DNA from: Rhodocyclaceae bacterium
GTDB lineage: Bacteria > Pseudomonadota > Gammaproteobacteria > Burkholderiales > Rhodocyclaceae
Assembly (NCBI GenBank): GCA_017444505.1
Contig: JAFSWK010000074.1
Location: forward strand, 1-15,222
DNA length: 15,222 nucleotides
Reading direction: 5' to 3'
The notes beneath the pieces are model-generated. The model ran no database searches and had not been told where the DNA came from. It saw only the letters and a list, made by a program, of their open reading frames with translations. Positions 14,608-15,222 of this stretch are shown here, piece after piece. Positions within the stretch are counted from its first letter, which is position 1. Each line of letters starts with the position of its first letter. The position numbers were made by a program, and so were the translations under genes.

Positions 14608-15222
14608 TTACTGGCCGCAGCGATCGACGCAGGCCAGATGCGGCGTAAGGCAGCTTTCGCTACCGCCACAGCGCAGCATCGGCTGCGCGCAGCGGCGCAC
14701 GCAGGCATCCCACGCGGGCGTGGCGGCAGCGCCGGCGCGTACCATCGCCAGCGTGTTGCCGCCGGCGGGCGCTGCCTGCGCCAGCACCGGCTGGTCGCCC
14801 TGGCAGGCGGCGAGCGCGAAACCACGCTGCGGGCCGGCAACATCCGTCCATTCGGTATCCGACAGGATGAGGTCGCCTTCGATGAAGGGGATTTCATCGT
14901 CCGTCACCTGACCGGCGGCTTTGAGGGTGTTGATTGCGCGGCAGTCGGCGCTGCGGGCTTGTTCCAGCGAATTGCGCTGCACCCCGGCCATGCCCATGTT
15001 CAGGCGGGCGCATTCCTGCGCGTAGAGGAACAGCGTAGCCTGCTGGCTGAGACGGCTGAGGCGTTCGGGGTTGTAGACGATGCGCGCTGCGCCATCCTTG
15101 ACTTCGGTGCGAAAGAGCAGCGGCGAGGAAGTATCCGTGACGCTGGGCACGGGCTGACCGGCGGCGTCCAGACAGTTGAAGGCAGTATCCGCAGGCGCAC
15201 TGGCGGGCTGCGCCGCAGCAGA
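14608..15222 (-). CDS. Exported cysteine-rich hypothetical protein, 5' end cut off
   Basis: The frame is open to the window edge, so the gene starts outside; 204 residues are visible. A GTG at 15150 is a possible but unlikely start, because coding-like sequence (an Ala/Pro-rich stretch, then AFNCLDAAGQPVPS) continues upstream and fits the region just after a signal peptide. The core IVYNPERLSRLSQQATLFLYAQECARLNMG (visible residues 48-77) resembles exported proteins with a YNP...FxYxHEC(A/G)H segment that looks like a zinc-peptidase HExxH, but here the motif reads QECAR. ADCRAINTLKAAG and GPQRGFALAAC also fit that group. The last 31 residues carry six cysteines spaced CX3C-X6-C-X5-C-X6-CX3C, probably disulfide-linked. 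I infer a periplasmic or secreted protein of unknown role, with any ancestral metal site lost. Assignment to the HExxH-like group comes from memory of the pattern and is tentative. Confidence 0.75.
   Translation of the reverse strand, partial: SAAAQPASAPADTAFNCLDAAGQPVPSVTDTSSPLLFRTEVKDGAARIVYNPERLSRLSQQATLFLYAQECARLNMGMAGVQRNSLEQARSADCRAINTLKAAGQVTDDEIPFIEGDLILSDTEWTDVAGPQRGFALAACQGDQPVLAQAAPAGGNTLAMVRAGAAATPAWDACVRRCAQPMLRCGGSESCLTPHLACVDRCGQ

Overview
The window is a GC-rich chromosomal segment of conserved single-copy genes, probably from a betaproteobacterium (Burkholderiales or Rhodocyclales type). This rests on gene content and protein style: a betaproteobacterial PilZ-like protein, a bacterial-type 572-residue prolyl-tRNA synthetase followed by a coupled lytic transglycosylase, a DUF853 HerA-like ATPase and a DUF3617 protein. 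No mobile element, CRISPR array, rRNA, tRNA or phage gene is visible. The genes appear intact, apart from the last one, which is cut by the window edge.

Layout. Left (66-2547): an outer-membrane beta-barrel protein on the minus strand diverges from a PP2C-type phosphatase and a DUF3617 envelope protein on the plus strand. Middle (2621-6764): four minus-strand genes. From 5' to 3' on that strand they are a YceI-family periplasmic protein, a DAACS amino-acid/dicarboxylate symporter, a HIT-family protein overlapping the symporter by ATGA, and a PilZ-like protein with its own candidate promoter. Right of centre (6926-11285): three plus-strand genes, namely proS, a lytic transglycosylase overlapping proS by ATGA, and malonyl-CoA decarboxylase. 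Right end (11371-15222): a minus-strand acetyl-CoA hydrolase/succinate CoA-transferase, a HerA-like ATPase and a truncated cysteine-rich hypothetical protein.

Functional links. Malonyl-CoA decarboxylase makes acetyl-CoA, and the convergent neighbour moves CoA between acetyl/propionyl and succinyl groups, so the pair meets at short-chain acyl-CoA metabolism. proS and the transglycosylase are translationally coupled without an obvious biochemical link. The transcription units are separated by recognisable hairpins, most of them with the T-tract on the minus strand.

The most notable points are a good Fur-box match lying over the yceI promoter, a protein at the right edge with a degenerate HExxH-like site and a symmetrically spaced six-cysteine tail, and a 242-base, partly structured leader before malonyl-CoA decarboxylase. 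I see no convincing new multi-gene system; most of the window is ordinary core genome.
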